From a virus, in IMG/VR virus record IMGVR_UViG_3300047560_000348, positions 1 to 64,000 of that record: a stretch of 64,000 nucleotides of DNA. One strand, 5' to 3'. How positions within the stretch are numbered: the first letter of the stretch is position 1; each line of letters starts with the position of its first letter. The translations under genes and the position numbers were made by a program. Shown here piece by piece: positions 26,962 to 37,700 of this stretch. The notes under the pieces are model-generated. The model saw only the letters and a program-made list of their open reading frames with translations, had not been told where the DNA came from and ran no database searches.

Positions 26962-27360
26962 GGCTACCAGCAAACTATTGGAAATTTCGTGAGAGGAAGT
27001 GTTTGACTGTACCCTGACGACTGCCGTAGATGACCAATTGGCTTCTGGCACAATAATTGAATAGTTTGTGGCCATTGTCGATCCAGCATAAGTAAATGTT
27101 TCGCTTGACCCATATTTAACAAAAACATCGTATAGGTTTGCGTTTGATGGTTGCCAAACAACAGACAAAATCTTAGTAGTAGAGCTGTAGGATGGAACAA
27201 TCGCAGACGAGGCAACTGACACATTTTTAACTACTTCAGTAGTAGACCAATCAGATGCTTTAGTTCTATCAGCAATGAGTCTATATTTAATTAAAAATGA
27301 GTTATCTGAAGTTGGACTAGGAAGCTGACCTTTTGGTATAACTATTTTCTTATTAGCCAT
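26935..27360 (-). CDS. Minor tail protein with fibronectin-III-like domain
   Basis: The 141-residue protein is beta-rich (FLIKYRLIADRTKASDWS; LSVVWQPSNANLYDVFV; AVVRVQSNT), with the spacing of a single Fn3 or Ig-like domain, a common add-on of phage tail tips. It overlaps the 468-residue tail gene by one base. Confidence 0.55.
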   Translation of the reverse strand: MANKKIVIPKGQLPSPTSDNSFLIKYRLIADRTKASDWSTTEVVKNVSVASSAIVPSYSSTTKILSVVWQPSNANLYDVFVKYGSSETFTYAGSTMATNYSIIVPEANWSSTAVVRVQSNTSSHEISNSLLVALTSTINLV

Positions 27361-28766
27361 TATGTATCAAATCCAAATCTAAATTCAATAGAGTTGGTTG
27401 TGTTGGCAAGCTTTTTGATTGTAACTCCATTGACAGTCTTCACAACAGCATATCCAGTAAGTCCATATATAGCACTATCAGAAGAAACATTTTCAAGTCT
27501 TAGTGCATCTAGGGCAACATAGAAATCTTCTGTCTTTTCTCCTGCCTGATTTATAACGTTTATGTATACAGATACAGAGCTTACCTTATTCCATGCAAAT
27601 CTTGAGTCATTCTTCTTCAATTCACTCAATGATTTTTTCAAAACAATATATCTATTTGATTGAAGATTTAGCATTGGATCGTCTACTGTATTTTCTGCAA
27701 CATAGTCTAATGTTCCAATGTATCCATCTGATGTAATAAAATCCATAGAAATCAGAATACGAGCAGGTGGTGTAGATGATGTTCCAAGTCTGCTCAAAAC
27801 TGAGAATGCTAATCTTAGTTCATCGGATGGTGAGTTTTTATCAAAACCAAGAGATAGGCCATTAAGCTTTATATGAGGGCTTGATGCATTCTTAGTAAGA
27901 ACTTTTGTCCCAGTGTTGTATGTAATTGTAGATGTATTTCCACGAACTGCAATAATGTTATTTAAAAATCTGCAAGTCTCGTGTCTATTAACTCTTGCGA
28001 TATTGCTAAAAATGTGATTGTCTGAATTTGTGTGAAGCACGTAGCAGTCTTTGCCATTATAAGTGCCATCAATATTTCCAGCTTCATTACTTGCATCTAA
28101 CTTTGAATATACTACTGGAATTGATTCTGAACCTGTTGTAGATTCATATACCCAGTTTTCAGACTGAGAGAATGCAAATATATTTTTGCTATCTTGAGAA
28201 CCTGCATCAGGGTTAGATACTGCTGGATAAAGACCAATCTCTGTTATCTCATATCTTTCTTCTGTTGGAAGATCAGCAGATAGAACAATGCTAGTATAGT
28301 AAGATGTCACCGTGCCTGGTAACGGTAGCTGTGGACCTGAGTATCCAGTATTTTTCTTAATAGTAAATGATGTGCTACTTTTGGAGACAATAATTGCATC
28401 CACGACATTAAATCTTGTATCTGCAACCCCAGTTACGTTAACTCTATCTCCTACCTCAAATGGTAGTGACTGTGGGGTTCCACCAGAGATATACTCGTAT
28501 GTAATGCTGCTTCCATTTACGGATATCATATTGATTGGCGATGTAGCGTTGACATCTGTTAGGAATCCTCTAGACTTAATCGGAAGTCTGAGCATCTCAA
28601 ACTCTAAAGACTTAGCTGCTCTTTGCTCAGCAATGTTGGCGTATGTAATATCGTCTGTGGTTGAGTATGGTCTTTGTCCACAGCCAATAGCAATATGCGA
28701 AGCATATGAGTTTGTTTGTCCTATCAAGTATTTTGATAGAATAGTTTGTCCTTTATTTGTAAGCAT
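27360..28766 (-). CDS. Minor tail protein
   Basis: The 468-residue protein begins MLTNKGQTILSKYLIGQ, followed by ASHIAIGCGQRP. In my recollection this N-terminus is typical of actinophage and cyanophage tail-tip or baseplate proteins. The rest is beta-rich and includes a predicted jelly-roll-like region (about 215-420). It lies between the Lys/Pro-rich tail protein and the Fn3-like protein, with SD GAGG. Confidence 0.65.
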   Translation of the reverse strand: MLTNKGQTILSKYLIGQTNSYASHIAIGCGQRPYSTTDDITYANIAEQRAAKSLEFEMLRLPIKSRGFLTDVNATSPINMISVNGSSITYEYISGGTPQSLPFEVGDRVNVTGVADTRFNVVDAIIVSKSSTSFTIKKNTGYSGPQLPLPGTVTSYYTSIVLSADLPTEERYEITEIGLYPAVSNPDAGSQDSKNIFAFSQSENWVYESTTGSESIPVVYSKLDASNEAGNIDGTYNGKDCYVLHTNSDNHIFSNIARVNRHETCRFLNNIIAVRGNTSTITYNTGTKVLTKNASSPHIKLNGLSLGFDKNSPSDELRLAFSVLSRLGTSSTPPARILISMDFITSDGYIGTLDYVAENTVDDPMLNLQSNRYIVLKKSLSELKKNDSRFAWNKVSSVSVYINVINQAGEKTEDFYVALDALRLENVSSDSAIYGLTGYAVVKTVNGVTIKKLANTTNSIEFRFGFDT

Positions 28767-28775
28767 AATTTTCCT

Positions 28776-29858
28776 CTAGTATATTATATCACTAACAGCA
28801 CCAACCTGGAAAGATACCTCTAGCTGATATGAGCTATCTACTCCAGATAATTCTACCACCAAATCGCCATTACTATTTAAATAAACATTTCTATTCATAC
28901 CGCTTGGATCGTCTGTAGATTCTGGGACATACTGGTACCTCTTTAATGGAAACTGGCTAAATACGTCTTCTGATGTTTGGGTAAGTGATTGAAGATTTGC
29001 ACCGCCAGAAATAGTGGTAACTCTTGACATATTAGATATTTGCTGATATGATAGCTCAGCACCATCGACCAAGTCATGTCTAGCTATATTCAAAATTTCA
29101 GTTCCACCAATATCCTCAAACAGCAAGTCTGTCATAAGTTCTACTGGAAATGCCTCATCACTTATCATTAGCAAGTCTGGAGTTGCAGGTTTTGTGTCTG
29201 GCTTTGGAGATCCCGAACCAGCAGATGGTGGAGTATATGGAACTGCATCAATTACTGGAATTTCAACTTCTGGGATTTCTACTACTGGTGGTGGTGTTAC
29301 TACTGGTTTTTTGGTAGTTGTTTTCTTGGGAGCTGTCTTTTTGGTAGTTGTTTTTTTAGTAGTTGCTTTTGGTTTAGTAGGAGGCTTCATCCTTTCCACT
29401 CTATCTGGGGATGGCTTTTGCTTTATTGGCTTTTTGTCAGCCTTTGCATTTTTTTGAGCCTGAGATAGATTAAGCTGAGACTGATACACATAATTCTCTA
29501 ATGTTGATGGAATCTTGCCACCATTTTTCTTTGCAGCATTAGCAGCAATTTTTTTAGCGTTTGACAAATCCATTTGCTTTTGATATACAAAGTTATCTAG
29601 AGTTGAGGATTTTCCAGAGGTTGCTACTGGTTTCTTTTTTACAACAGGTGCTTTTGCAGCACCAGCAGTAGACATATTATTTGGCAAAAAGTTGCCCACT
29701 GGTCTAAATGTTGGAGCTAGAAATGGTGAAGCAATAGACTGTGTAACTTTTGGTGCCACAACCTTTGTCGCTACTGGTGCCTTTGCAGCAATTGGCTTTG
29801 CAGCAGGTGCTGGAGATGGCTTTGGAGTAGGTGTTGATTTGGGAGCTGGTTTAGCCAT
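28776..29858 (-). CDS. Minor tail protein with Pro/Ala/Lys-rich stalk
   Basis: The 360-residue protein has a Pro/Ala/Lys low-complexity N-terminus (about 1-75). Two copies of a motif STL(D/E)N(F/Y)VYQ(K/S)Q follow at about 83 and 117, then another Lys/Thr/Pro stalk (about 145-215) and a globular beta-rich C-terminal domain (about 235-360). The layout suggests a flexible tether carrying the end domain at the tail tip. It starts one base inside the end of the 1,432-residue gene. Confidence 0.6.
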   Translation of the reverse strand: MAKPAPKSTPTPKPSPAPAAKPIAAKAPVATKVVAPKVTQSIASPFLAPTFRPVGNFLPNNMSTAGAAKAPVVKKKPVATSGKSSTLDNFVYQKQMDLSNAKKIAANAAKKNGGKIPSTLENYVYQSQLNLSQAQKNAKADKKPIKQKPSPDRVERMKPPTKPKATTKKTTTKKTAPKKTTTKKPVVTPPPVVEIPEVEIPVIDAVPYTPPSAGSGSPKPDTKPATPDLLMISDEAFPVELMTDLLFEDIGGTEILNIARHDLVDGAELSYQQISNMSRVTTISGGANLQSLTQTSEDVFSQFPLKRYQYVPESTDDPSGMNRNVYLNSNGDLVVELSGVDSSYQLEVSFQVGAVSDIIY

Positions 29859-32800
29859 TATTCTGTAACCTCACTAAGATAAATAATTGATGATGGTCCA
29901 TCTACGCCTCTTTGGTACTCACATGAATAAACAACGAATCTCTTATTTCTATCAACAATCTGATCTATATTATTTTCTGTCCAGAGAATCTGTACGATAT
30001 CACCCAACTGCAATACTCCACCACCAAATACACTGACACCAACAGACTTTCTTGGCTTCATCACCTTATTGATCATCCATTCCATCAGACTATTTGCAGA
30101 AGCAGCATTCTGGATATACTTGGCATTAATCGAAAATTCTAAATTACCATATGATTTTCTGCTTGCTTTAATTGAGTAAGATGTTTTGCTAGCCTTTACT
30201 GGTGACTTTAGTGGATTCTTATTTAGTTGGTCAACGTTAGATAGGTCTGAGTTAAGATTAAAGAAGTCATCAACTGTTAGTTTTCTGTCTGAATTTTGAG
30301 TAAAGGTTACACCCTGGATTCTCAAGTAATTACCAGTAGTTTCGTCCAGGCTGATTACAGTATCTGTGTTGTTAAATACTATGAAGTCTGCACCATATGC
30401 TGTTGGGGTAAATCCAGAAACTGTGTACCCCTTTTGTCTAGTGAATGTTGGTGCAATCTTAGCATTGAGTGCTGGCCATGCCTTATCATATTTAATATTA
30501 AAATATGCAGCCTCACGCATGATAGTTCCAAATTCATCAAAGTATATGTCATGTCCTGCACCAGATCCACTGCTTATGTCAGACAGGTATGTTTGTTGGA
30601 TTGCACCACTAAGAGAATATTTTCTAAGTGCATCATCAGCTGATACATTATTAATTCCAAAAATTGATGACTGTACTGGTGTTGAAAGCGATGCAGTTGA
30701 ATCATCGATTGTACGCTTTTTGAGTGCATATACGTTTTCAAACATCGCCTTACTAGTTCCTCTAATGAAAGGTGCAAAAGATGTATATTCTGGAAGTGGA
30801 TTCTCGTCATCTACCACAGCAACTGATCTATTATTGATGTAAAGGTAAAAACGCTTTGACCCATTACCAAGTGTTTCGTGTTCTATAGATAGGTCGTATA
30901 TTGTTGGGTTATCTTCTCCATATACCCTGCTTTGACCAACAAACATTCCAGTGTCTACAAGAATATTTGCAATACCGCCCCATAGCTTAATGGGTACAGC
31001 ATTGCCACTGCCATCAGACTTAATCTTATAGAAGATAACATCGTTAAACACAACATTTGTTGATGTCACCTCTCCAGTATCTGGGTCAGTTGTTGTGTTC
31101 GTCACACTGTCATTTGTTAGTGCACATAACTCAAAGTAATATCCATTGTTAGTTTCTTTATTCAAAAGGACAGCGATACCTGCTGAAGCTCCACCAGTTT
31201 TTCCATTATCGTAGTATCCCATAGACCCTGTTGGAGACTGCTTCTTTTGTTTTCCATCTTCATACTGACCAACAATTCTTAGTCTAGTACCATAGTGAGC
31301 GTATACTTGAGAAAGTGTTTTTGGAACGTAGGATAGATAATCTTGAGCCATAATATCTGATGCAAATGATGGACCAGTCATTACTAATGCTGATGACTGA
31401 ACTGTTCCAATTTCTGTATTTTGTAGAGCAGCTACCTGAGCATCAGTTTTGTCTGTACCACCCATAGAGTTCTTTATAATTCCAGCCCTTAGTGCACTTG
31501 ATACAGTTGAGTTTGCAACTCCTGCATTTCCAACTTGTGCAGCAACAGAAGCTGTTTTTGCATTTTTAGGATCAAAGTTAAGGGTAGTGTTTAGTGATAC
31601 CTTACATCCTCTTGTTGGATTTACAGACTGACTTGACCATTCTAGTGCAAGTCCAGCATTGTGTGTAACTGGCTCTAATACCCCAGCTGAATTACGTTGA
31701 CCTGTATTAAATTGCATTCTTCCATGCTTGTTAACTGGACCGTTCTTGAATACTGTCACTCCATTTACTTCTTCATAGAATGGCTCACAGTAGATTCTCA
31801 CTAGCCCTGTTGGAAACATTGACTTTGCAAACTTGACATCTTGGAAATAGTCGGAGTATTCCTGTGCACTCTGAATCCAAACATTGCCTGGACCATTTGG
31901 TATTGAGTATTGTACTGCATCATATCTTATAACTTCACCGTTTGCATAAAAATATCCATTATATCTAGATAGGAAGTAAACTCCCTCTCCTAAGTCCATC
32001 GTGTTATTTTTGATTTCTCCACCAATAACTTCTGGAAGTTGAGAAGATAGTGCAGAGTTTAGTGGTACTGCAGATAGAGTGTAGTTTGATGCATTGCTAA
32101 CTTGACCAGTTTGTGTCTTTGTATTTTGATCTCCAGCAGCTTCCCAAAGCAAAACTGGCTTATATATCCAGGTTTTGTTACGATCTAAAAGCATTGCTTG
32201 TTTCAATGAACCATATGATCTTTGAATATATTTTTCTTGATAACTAATAGATCCATTATTGAATACTTTACTATCTTGTGTAGAAATGCTTTCAATATTT
32301 GCTGAAATAGCATCTGTCTTTTCTCCACTCAAAATAAAATCTGTAGGTCTTTGGGCGGTTGTTGGCATCATGTAGTTTTTACTCATGATAATAAAATCAT
32401 TTTCTTCATTAAAGAACATTGCTGCCTGTGCAGAAATTGCTAAATCTTGTAATGTCTGTAGGACAGATGATTCTGGATTTGTATAAAAGTATGGAATGGT
32501 GATCTCTGTTTCACCAGATGTTCTGTAGAATTTATAGTTTGTAAAGCCAATTGAATCTAGCAAAGTCGTGACTGCAACACTAAAGCTAACATCTACCATC
32601 ATTAATTCTGGACATGATGTTTGTTCCATTAGGTGTGTTAGGTCTCTTAACTCAATAGATACGTCTCTGTTACCGCCAGATATTGCTGGTCGTGTAGATG
32701 AGTACAAAGTTTTAATTGGAATCATATATTGATTTCCATCGCTATCTGACATCTGCTCATAGAACATAAATTTTATGTTTTGTGCAATAAAGTTTTTAAT

Positions 32801-34156
32801 AACGCTTTTTGGATTATTTTCATTAAATGTTTGACTATAGTCAAAAAGTTTAACAGAGCCAGTACCTGCTAGCAGTTGTCCAACTGGCATTCCAGATGCT
32901 CCCAAATCAGATAACGATTTGGTAACGCTATAGTCTGTAACCATATCTGTCATTTCTGCAACAAGTCTTGGCGACATTTCAATTAGGTCAAACGATGACC
33001 CATCAGTATTCATTGTTTCAACAACAACCCTGAGACCAGAAATATTTACAAATTTTTCATACTGCTTTAGTCCAGTAAGTGTGTTTATAAAATAATCTGG
33101 ATTTGATAGCTTATCGAGTACATTTCTGTAATCAACTACACCGTCTAGTAGTGACCATTCGTACTGTGCATCATATCCTATGAAAGCTGATCCATTAAAT
33201 ATATATAAAGTACCCTTAGAGGTTTCTGTTGGCTTAAGTAGGTATGCTGAACCAACAACATCATTGTTAGGAAGCATTTCAACTGTCTTAATTATTCTTT
33301 TAAAATTGAATGTATTCTTAAAGTTATTTGGAACTTTTAGGCCATATGCAATTTCTACATTTCCATCTGGACCAATGATTGGACGATTTCCAGATCTAAC
33401 ATCTGTTGATGAAAATGATATAGCGTCTTTCCATACAGAATCTTCTAGATATTGAATCCTCCATGTTGCTGGAGTTTGTGAATTTTGATATCCAAAAAAT
33501 GGGTCAGAAAATTGTGAACCAGTAGATGAGTAGAATGGACCGTTGTTTTTAGAACCAACGTGTGTCTGCATCTTTACAACAATTCTGTTGGTTGGAACAG
33601 CATCCTTGTATACAATAAATGGGCAGGCATCATCAATACCGTAGCCACCTGCTGGCAAACTATAAGATATACCCTTAGCTAGTCCAGACTCATATCTGTA
33701 TGATGTCCAATACTTAAACTTGTCTTTTCTTGTTGCAACATAGTACCTAGGTCTACTTGCAACATCTTTAGATGAGTACCCCCAGAATTTTGTTAGTCTG
33801 GCTTTATTTATTCCTGAACGTGGTCTATACTTGCCAAAACATTCCTCTAGAGAAAATAGATTTTTCATGTTTTCATCTACTGATGTAAATTGTTGTGGCT
33901 GGTTGGAATCATCATATCCATTGTCTAAAGTTACATCTGACTGTGTTGCCCCTGTATAATAGTTGCCTTGGTCATATCTGTCATAGGTTGATGGTAAAGT
34001 TGAATAGATTGAGTTTAATGCTTTTCTATATCTGTAATTACCAATTGCATCAAAGTTTTCTGCAATATTCATATTCCATTCAGCAAGGATTATTGGCTTA
34101 ACGTCAATAGAAGAAGCTGTCTGTAGGTAATTTACTAATGTCTGATTGCCAAACAT
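29858..34156 (-). CDS. Large minor tail protein (tail tip/hub)
   Basis: The 1,432-residue protein follows the distal tail gene and is the expected tail-tip hub by position. It is beta-rich. A LamG/ConA-like jelly roll is likely at about 960-1165 (RIVGQYEDGK, GYYFELCAL, RFYLYINNRSVAVV). The C-terminal 100 residues (LQLGDIVQILWTEN, FVVYSCEYQRG) resemble hub OB-like elements. No peptidase or lysozyme motif is seen. It starts directly after the 212-residue gene. Confidence 0.75.
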   Translation of the reverse strand: MFGNQTLVNYLQTASSIDVKPIILAEWNMNIAENFDAIGNYRYRKALNSIYSTLPSTYDRYDQGNYYTGATQSDVTLDNGYDDSNQPQQFTSVDENMKNLFSLEECFGKYRPRSGINKARLTKFWGYSSKDVASRPRYYVATRKDKFKYWTSYRYESGLAKGISYSLPAGGYGIDDACPFIVYKDAVPTNRIVVKMQTHVGSKNNGPFYSSTGSQFSDPFFGYQNSQTPATWRIQYLEDSVWKDAISFSSTDVRSGNRPIIGPDGNVEIAYGLKVPNNFKNTFNFKRIIKTVEMLPNNDVVGSAYLLKPTETSKGTLYIFNGSAFIGYDAQYEWSLLDGVVDYRNVLDKLSNPDYFINTLTGLKQYEKFVNISGLRVVVETMNTDGSSFDLIEMSPRLVAEMTDMVTDYSVTKSLSDLGASGMPVGQLLAGTGSVKLFDYSQTFNENNPKSVIKNFIAQNIKFMFYEQMSDSDGNQYMIPIKTLYSSTRPAISGGNRDVSIELRDLTHLMEQTSCPELMMVDVSFSVAVTTLLDSIGFTNYKFYRTSGETEITIPYFYTNPESSVLQTLQDLAISAQAAMFFNEENDFIIMSKNYMMPTTAQRPTDFILSGEKTDAISANIESISTQDSKVFNNGSISYQEKYIQRSYGSLKQAMLLDRNKTWIYKPVLLWEAAGDQNTKTQTGQVSNASNYTLSAVPLNSALSSQLPEVIGGEIKNNTMDLGEGVYFLSRYNGYFYANGEVIRYDAVQYSIPNGPGNVWIQSAQEYSDYFQDVKFAKSMFPTGLVRIYCEPFYEEVNGVTVFKNGPVNKHGRMQFNTGQRNSAGVLEPVTHNAGLALEWSSQSVNPTRGCKVSLNTTLNFDPKNAKTASVAAQVGNAGVANSTVSSALRAGIIKNSMGGTDKTDAQVAALQNTEIGTVQSSALVMTGPSFASDIMAQDYLSYVPKTLSQVYAHYGTRLRIVGQYEDGKQKKQSPTGSMGYYDNGKTGGASAGIAVLLNKETNNGYYFELCALTNDSVTNTTTDPDTGEVTSTNVVFNDVIFYKIKSDGSGNAVPIKLWGGIANILVDTGMFVGQSRVYGEDNPTIYDLSIEHETLGNGSKRFYLYINNRSVAVVDDENPLPEYTSFAPFIRGTSKAMFENVYALKKRTIDDSTASLSTPVQSSIFGINNVSADDALRKYSLSGAIQQTYLSDISSGSGAGHDIYFDEFGTIMREAAYFNIKYDKAWPALNAKIAPTFTRQKGYTVSGFTPTAYGADFIVFNNTDTVISLDETTGNYLRIQGVTFTQNSDRKLTVDDFFNLNSDLSNVDQLNKNPLKSPVKASKTSYSIKASRKSYGNLEFSINAKYIQNAASANSLMEWMINKVMKPRKSVGVSVFGGGVLQLGDIVQILWTENNIDQIVDRNKRFVVYSCEYQRGVDGPSSIIYLSEVTE

Positions 34157-34795
34157 TTAAACCTCTTCCAGCGTTATGCTTACATTCCATAGATCGTGTG
34201 TTGATCCACCACGTTTCACAACATCGTAGTCAAAGGATGATATGAACATTTCCATGGCTTGAGGATATTCTCCTAAGCGTTGGAACCTAAACTGATCCTT
34301 TGCAAATTCATTATATTTATCATAGGACAGGTATACCCAGAAAGATCCAGTGTGGTTCTGATACCAGTCAAGCATATCTACTCCACCTGCACCTCCATCA
34401 GTTGTATACTGTGATGATGGATCTGTCAATGTTGTTTTACCAGTAGTGGCATTAAACTGTGGATAAGTCGCAAACCCTCTAGATGGCACTAAATCCCAAG
34501 AAGTAGATATTGTGAACTTGTCTGCAGTATGATATGAACGCATCTGTCCATTAATCATTCTTTTACGTGTTTCAATTCTTTGTGGCTTAAACTGCAATGG
34601 CTTTCTATTATCATCAGTAAGAATTAGAAATTGATTCTGCAACTCTGTAGCTGTCAACGCTGGCACTGAGTCATTCATTTCTAGACCGTATGGAACATAT
34701 TGGCCATTAACAATGGTTGGTGCTTGTTCTGACCACATCATTGCGTGTGGTCTAGTATACGTTCTTCTACCCTGCAGGTATGCTTGCGTTGCCAT
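34157..34795 (-). CDS. Distal tail protein candidate
   Basis: The 212-residue protein lies between tape measure and tail-tip hub, the Dit position in siphoviruses. It has strand-rich segments (KFTISTSWDLVPS, FWVYLSYDKYNEF) and ends VSITLEEV. Size is near that of short Dit proteins. Function is inferred from order. Confidence 0.65.
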   Translation of the reverse strand: MATQAYLQGRRTYTRPHAMMWSEQAPTIVNGQYVPYGLEMNDSVPALTATELQNQFLILTDDNRKPLQFKPQRIETRKRMINGQMRSYHTADKFTISTSWDLVPSRGFATYPQFNATTGKTTLTDPSSQYTTDGGAGGVDMLDWYQNHTGSFWVYLSYDKYNEFAKDQFRFQRLGEYPQAMEMFISSFDYDVVKRGGSTHDLWNVSITLEEV

Positions 34796-37700
34796 TAAAT
34801 TCTAACTCCTCTTACCCTCTGTGACTCTACTGTTCTTAGCTTATCCATAACAACCTTAGCAATTTCATTTGGATTAGCATCAGACTTAACATTTACACTT
34901 AGCGTATAATTATTATACACTGAAGACGAGCCTGATTCAGTAGTTTGTCCAGAAGGACCAATGTTTACATTTGGCTTAGGAAGAACCTTGAATGATGGAG
35001 AGCCAACATTTGGACTAAAGCTTCCATCGTTAATTGCAGACAGTAGTCCTGAGCCATACTTGCTTACAGCATCCTTATTTACAACATACTCTCCTGGAGT
35101 TAACATTGAAGGAACTGTGTCTGTATTTCCAGCACCAGGAACTCTACCACCAGAGTTAAGCTTCATTGCTGACACTACTCGGCTACCCAAACCAGAAACT
35201 AGTGCAGATGCTGGAACACCTGCAGGAAGTTGTGGGCTTACGGGTTGAACAAGCTTATCAACACTTGTTCCAGAAGCAGCAGCGATACCAGCAATTGTTG
35301 TTGTATTTACTGTAGTTGGAATACCTCTCCAGTCAACTGCGGTTGGAGTTGGTGTTGTTGTGGTAGTAGTTGGCTTGGTTGTTGTGGTACTTGTGCTAGG
35401 TGCTGGAGCAACTGCAGTAACATTTCCTGGCTTTGAGCCAAGTTTTGCATAAGCAGCAAGCAATTTAGTAACAGATCCAAATGCATTATCAATTGCAGTC
35501 TTAAAGTTGTTTGTATTTACTCTAGCAAGGTCAATTTCGCTCTTAATTGCAGCCCATTGTGCTGCAGTCTTTCCAAGCACAGTGATTCTATCAATTTCTC
35601 CCTGCTTTTCAAGATCAAGAAGTCTTAATCTTTCATTTGCTGGAGCAAGCTGTTCTTGTTCAATAGTAAATATTTGTTTCTTCAGGTCAAGGATAGAAGC
35701 TTCTAGGGTTTCTCTAGTTCTTCCCTGGCTGTCTGTAACAGATCCAAGCTCTTGCTCCTTAGCAGTATCTAGAGCATCTCTTTGCGACTGCATTGCAGCA
35801 GCAGCAGAGCCTGCCTGTGACTCTTGAATAGCTCTAGCTGCAGCAGCAATATCACCTTGAGTTAGAGCATCTGCAATTGTAAGCTGAGACTTTTGCTGCC
35901 TAATAATTTCTTCATTAACTTTTTGAATCTTATCAAGAGCTTTAGTTCCTCATATCTCTTGTTGATTTCATCTTCTTTCCAAGAAATTTCTTGTAGGCCA
36001 GCTTCGTAACCTTGAATTTGATAATTAATCTTAGCAATGTCTTCTTCTGCCTGCTTGACAATATCCTTGTCATTCTTCATCTTGGCATCGTACTTGATTT
36101 CAATTGCTTCTTTTTGTGCAGTAAATGCTTCTTGTACCTTACCGTAAGCTTCATCAATCTTAGCCTGCATGCCTTCTGGGGTAGACATTTCAATTTCAAG
36201 CTTGATCTTTGCTTGTTCACGAACCTTTGCTAGTGCTGCAGCAAACTGTTCTGCACCAATCTTGCCACTTGCAAATGCAAACATAAAATCTTCATTACCA
36301 AGCAATGCCTGAATCTCTTCTAGGCTTGCTCCCATTGCTGTCAGCTTTGATGTAACTGTTAGCTGATCCTTCATTGCCTTAGTAGCATCATCCATGTTTC
36401 TGCTGAATGTTGTCCAAGAGTTAGCCTTTAGTTGCTTTTCAAGCTCTTTAATCTTGTCAACGATCTGCTTGATCTGTCCCTTGGTTTTTGCTGCTGCAAG
36501 CCCAGCTGCAATAGTTGCATCATTAGCATACTTCCAAGATGTTGCAATACTTAGCCCAGCAGTCTTTAGTTTGCTGTAAGCTGTCATCAAATTCTTTGAT
36601 TCTTTAATCTGACTCTTTAGTGAGTCAATAGCGTCCTTAAAAGGATTCTCTTTGCTTCCACCAGATGATGCATTAATTTTTGCTAATGTTGCCAGCTGAT
36701 TCTTTAATTGAGCTACCTGATCTGCTGCAAGTCCTGCTGCAACTGCAGCTTGAACAGAGGCATCACCCATTAGTGATACTGCATCTGCTGCAGCAAAACC
36801 AGCCTTAACAAGACCATAGTATGTATCAATTTGTGCCTGGTTATTTGCAATAAGGTCCTGCATTCCAGCCTTAGCTTCTGCTGATGCATCAGATTTATTC
36901 TTGGCATCTTGTGCAGCCTGTGCTGCATAGAGAGCATCTGTTAATTCTTTTGTAGTAACCGTTTGGCTGTTAATTTTCTTTTCTAGTTCAGGAGAGATGT
37001 TTCCAGATAGGGCTAGCTTGAGTAGCAAGATTTGCTTACCTGCATCGCTAGTCTTCTTAATCATGTCTGGAAGTTTTCCTCCAACTTCCTTTGCAATTGC
37101 ACTAATTGCATTACCCTTGGCAGCACCCTTAAGCTTGTTCAAAGGATTGATAAGACCTTCAATACCCTTCTTATATGTTGCTAAAGCATTCTTGTCTTTG
37201 CTTGTGTCAAACTGGTTCTTTAGTGCTTGAGCACCACCCTTTACCTGACCAGCAAGCAGTGCCTCTGATCTTCTAGTCTCTGTGCTTCTAAGATCCATAC
37301 CAGCCATGCTGCCACCACGACCATAGTACATGTACCCAGAAGACATACCAGAAGAAGCACCAAGTTGTCCACCACCATACAAAGATGCTCCCTGTCCAGA
37401 TACAGTCTTATCTTTTGCTGCTGTCTTTCCATATGCATCTACTGTTTTAGAAATACCATCACCAAGTGCTTGTACGTTATCCGCATTTGGCTTAAACATA
37501 TTTCCAATAATTTCTTTACCAACATTAATCTTTTTTAACTTTGGATCGTCTGCTGCATCAATTAGGGTCTGAATAAAAGCAGTTGTCATTTCTTCTGTAG
37601 AGCCACTGAGGGCTTGCTTCCTTGCCTCAGACTGAAGGGCTGCCATTGCCTGCTGCTTACTTCCACCCTTAAGACCATTAATTTCTGCCTCATAGTCTGA

